Assembly (NCBI RefSeq): GCF_003383595.3
Contig: NZ_CP033058.2
Span: forward strand, 676,801-740,800
DNA length: 64,000 bases
From: Metamycoplasma phocicerebrale
GTDB taxonomy: Bacteria; Bacillota_I; Bacilli_A; Mycoplasmatales; Metamycoplasmataceae
Direction of reading: 5' to 3'
Part shown: piece after piece, positions 61,175-64,000 of the stretch
Numbering within the stretch: position 1 is the stretch's first letter
How the letters are laid out: every line of letters starts with the position of its first letter
Translations under genes and position numbers: made by a program
Notes under the pieces: model-generated
What the model saw: only the letters and a program-made list of their open reading frames with translations
Told to the model about the DNA's origin: nothing
Database searches by the model: none

Positions 61175-63226
61175 CTAAGCAGTAGCTTTTTTAAACAAGA
61201 AAGGTTCTAATTTGTTTTTGTATCATTTTGTTTTTTGGATGTAATGAACAGCAATATGTTGTACTATTGTAAAAAGCCCACCAATTATTCAGTAAATTTG
61301 TAACCCAGCACTAAAGAATAGACCTATAACAACAAATATTAATGGAATTAACAATGCTTTTTTGTTTGATTTCTTCATAGCAGCTCTTTGATAAGCATCG
61401 GCTCGAAGAGATTTCTTTCTTTTCATTCTGAGAATTTTTGGCATAAATTGAGCTAATAGCTGAATTCCTGCCGATAAAATAACTATTGGTAGATATTGCA
61501 TTTCGCCTAATTTAAATAATCTACTTATAGATGTTGCTGATAATTGAATTGAATATAATGTAGCTTGTTTAATTTCGGGAGCTGTTGAAACAATTCTAAA
61601 CACAACAATTAATATAGGCAATGTTATTAGAGAACTGACAAGTTGAGCTAAAGGCGAAACATTTTCTTTTTTATATAATTCAGAAATTTCCATTTGTTTA
61701 CGTTGTTGCATTTGCTTGTCATATTTATATGCTTCGTATTTTGCTTCAATTTTAGCTTTCTTTTGATTTAGTTCTTCCATTTTATTAGTACTAAATATAC
61801 TTTTTGCCGAAACAAAGAAGGTTACTAATCTAACTATAATAACAGTAATAAATAAAGCAAGAATGATACTTCATCCAGTTGTTCCTAAACCTCTTATGAT
61901 TGACATCATAAAATGTTCAAATGGATACACGAACATACCATAAAATGGTCCTTGTTGTCAATATTCTTTATATGTGCTTATAGGTTTTTGTGGCACTAAT
62001 GAATCACTAGAAAACATTCTATATTTTCAAGCTTCAGGTTTATAGTTACCTGCTTTATTTATAGAAGAAACATAATATGTATTAATTTCTTTTCCATATT
62101 CAGCATCCATAACCTTGTAATTAGTCTTACTAAAAGAAGCAATAGATAAATAGTTTTGCATCATTGCTGCTGTTGATAAAAATAATGTATTTAAAGCTTG
62201 ACCTTCTTCTTTAGTTAAACCTTGTGCTGGACCAATTAAGTTTTTGAATGAAAGAATATATTTATTTCATTCATTTACTAATTCATGTTTAGGCAACGCC
62301 TTTAATTCTGCAATAGTTTTACCATTTCTTTTTGAAACTGCATTTGCAAAATTAGATCTATTTTTAGAATCATTTAATCATGTGCTAAAAGTTTCTACTA
62401 AAAGAGTACTAAAAATATCAGCTAATAATGTGTTATATATTTCGGAACCGCCTATAGAAGCTAATGAAGTTTTAGCTAATTGCATTTCTTTCATATGTGT
62501 ATAGTCATTGTGTGGAATTGGTGTAGCTTTTCCACTTTTTGGATCTTTTTGTATTTTTTGATAAGTTTCAAAAATAATTGATATAGGAACATACACATCT
62601 ATTAATTTATTTACTGGTGTGTAGGTTTTAGTTTTTCCTACTCCTTTGTCATTGCCAAAGTTCATATATATGTAGTTTTTACCATTTCCATAAACTACAC
62701 CTTTTTTACCAGGCTCGTTTTTTATTTCTATTTTTGAAATGTTTGTTCAATTTTTAGATTTTTCATCAAATGGAACTTCCAAATTTGTAGGTTTTTGTAG
62801 TTGCAACGCAAATGAAGAACCACCATAAATTCCATATTGGCCGCCATTTTTAGCATCTTGTTCTTTTAACAATTTAATTTGTTCTGGATCTTCAAGACCT
62901 AGGTAAGTATTAACTATAACGCCAGCCGATTCATTTATATTAGGAACGTAAAATTCGTTTTTAGCTTTATTTCATCTCATTGTAACAATATTAGGTGAAA
63001 CATAATCTGATTTTGAATAAACTTCTTGACCAGATCCAACTTTAGTTCCAGATTTACCAGTCATAGATTGCACGCAACCAACTAAACCAATGGAAATAAA
63101 CAAGATAATAAAAACTATTTTAATTCATTTTCATACCTTTTTTCACACAGACTTTGGTTGTTTAGAATCAGGTGACTGATTCATTCTAAACGCATCGTAA
63201 TGCTTAGAACTATTATTCTTTGCCAT
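61175..63226 (-). CDS. yidC: Membrane protein insertase YidC with large extracellular domain
   Basis: YidC inserts membrane proteins alone or with Sec. The 683-residue protein has an N-terminal helix (~33-52), ending in GLVGC, which resembles a lipobox. A 390-residue extracellular region follows, then the conserved core with YidC motifs (MEELNQKKAKIEAKYEAYKY, SPLAQLVSSLITLPILIVVF, and three further helices). The Arg in the first core helix region (FITVIIVRLVTFF) is kept. Firmicute YidC/SpoIIIJ lacks such a large extracellular part. Genes rpmH-rnpA-yidC are in order here; the yidC start lies inside rnpA by 14 bases. Confidence 0.93.
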
Positions 63227-63542
63227 CTGTTATCCTTTCATATATTTTGTGAATAGCTTTTACTTTTTCATCTCAACTAAGGTCAAAAAAACTTTTTCTA
63301 GCTATTATTATGGTGTCATAATTAATGTTACTAGTATCCATGTTTCTAATAATTGCTCTAATTTGGTTTCGATAATGATTTCTTTTAACCGCATTGGCAA
63401 ATTGTTTTGGTATAGAAATACCCACTCTAAAATAGTTGGATTTACTAAAATAAATAATTAAATTTCTAGAAATGACTTGATTGTGATTATCAAGAATTTT
63501 TTGGAATTCTCAATTTTTTCTAACAGTATTTTTTTTACTCAT
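63213..63542 (-). CDS. rnpA: Ribonuclease P protein component
   Basis: RnpA assists the RNase P RNA in maturing tRNA 5' ends. The 109-residue basic protein has the family motif NAVKRNHYRNQIRAIIR (RNR) at about residues 50-66, and FRVGISIPKQ before it. TGA encodes Trp twice. It lies between rpmH and yidC, the universal bacterial order near oriC. Confidence 0.94.
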
Positions 63543-63579
63543 ATTTTTTTAATTTAATAATAATAAAAAGGTATCAAAA

Positions 63580-63726
63580 CTATTTTTCGTCTGATACAGT
63601 TAATCTATGTCTTCCCTTAGCACGTCTTGCTGCTAAAACTTTACGTCCGTTTTTAGTTTGCATTCTTGCCATGAAACCATGCACTTTAATGTGTTTACGT
63701 TTTTTAGGTTGATATGTTCTTTTCAT
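63580..63726 (-). CDS. rpmH: 50S ribosomal protein L34
   Basis: The 48-residue product starts [20 protein letters not shown] and has [17 protein letters not shown], which is L34. It is preceded by AAGGAGAATTTT on its strand. It is the first gene leftward from the oriC/dnaA side and probably cotranscribed with rnpA and yidC. Confidence 0.97.
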   Translation of the reverse strand: MKRTYQPKKRKHIKVHGFMARMQTKNGRKVLAARRAKGRHRLTVSDEK

Positions 63727-63982
63727 AATAAAATTCTCCTTTGCTTAGTGTCTAATAAAAATACTAGAATATATTTTACCAAAAAAAATAAAAAAATTAG
63801 AACCTGATTATTAATTATTAATTAATAAAAAAAGTTATTGTTAAAAAAATGTTTTAAAAAACTATTTCTTTTTGTTTTAAAAGAATCTTCAACTTTCAAT
63901 TATTAACAATTTTTAATTTATCAAAAAAATTAATGTCAAAATAGAGAAAAAATTAAATTATAATCTAATTTTAAGATAAAAA
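63727..63982. other. oriC-side intergenic region between rpmH and dnaA
   Basis: This divergent 256-base spacer is nearly pure A/T, with TATTAATTATTAATTAATA near 63808-63826 as a possible unwinding element. I find no consensus DnaA box (TTATCCACA or one mismatch) on either strand. The TATAAT at 63959-63964 should drive the gene at 63983. Functional DnaA boxes may lie on the other side of dnaA, outside the window. Confidence 0.55.
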
Positions 63983-64000
63983 ATGAATAAAACAAATGTC
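63983..64000 (+). CDS. dnaA: Start of dnaA (six codons only; inferred)
   Basis: ATG AAT AAA ACA AAT GTC (MNKTNV) begins 19 bases after a TATAAT box and is cut by the window end. The call as chromosomal replication initiator rests only on its position, divergent from rpmH-rnpA-yidC, the order conserved around bacterial origins. Confidence 0.6.

Overview
The window is about 25% G+C by eye and reads TGA as tryptophan: nearly every real gene is open only when in-frame TGA codons are translated (genetic code 4). Together with lipoproteins (Lys-rich start, hydrophobic stretch, Cys), the absence of cell-wall genes and a highly expressed arginine deiminase, this points to an arginine-hydrolysing mollicute of the Mycoplasma hominis group (Metamycoplasma-like). 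The right edge is the replication origin neighbourhood (yidC, rnpA, rpmH, then the first codons of what is probably dnaA).

Layout. 1-2.4 kb: fba (cut by the edge), rpoE and arcA. 2.6-6 kb: rpsB-tsf, a dimeric dUTPase, tRNA-Leu and a membrane protein. 6.1-13.5 kb: an operon with a two-hairpin leader, encoding a binding lipoprotein, a surface staphylococcal-type nuclease, an ABC ATPase with a very large insertion, two permeases and a small membrane protein, the same order as Mycoplasma genitalium MG185-MG189. 13.5-22.5 kb: secA, a Nudix hydrolase, then the replication/repair operon dnaX-ybaB-recR-tmk-holB-rsmI. 22.5-28.1 kb: rpsT, a YgjP-like metallopeptidase and a NERD-like protein, a tail-anchored protein behind an inverted-repeat region, and the overlapping trpS-thrS pair. 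28.4-39 kb: an EIIB-like domain without its cysteine, a 1309-residue SF1 helicase, def, a CNNM/CBS protein, an alcohol dehydrogenase and an ABC-F ATPase. 39-44 kb: an AAA/DUF4143 ATPase behind a tandem-repeat promoter, then F1-ATPase-like alpha and beta genes with no stalk or membrane subunits. 44-53.2 kb: phosphoketolase, rpmE, a small peptide with a double-glycine leader, lspA-ileS, leuS, and tRNA-Tyr and tRNA-Gln.

53.2-58.8 kb is an accessory island: an IS3-family element inserted just after a gene start, two lipoproteins, a short leader ORF with a 128-residue gene, and a RepA_N-like initiator next to three AT-rich 13-mers and four tandem 22-bp repeats, which looks like a stranded plasmid-type replication origin. 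59-64 kb returns to core genes (pncB, yidC, rnpA, rpmH, oriC side).

The most interesting candidates are the initiator/iteron/13-mer block, the double-glycine-leader peptide, the stalk-less F1-like ATPase pair, and the repeat-controlled promoters at 24.4 and 38.9 kb. All functional calls are from reading the sequence; no database search was run.
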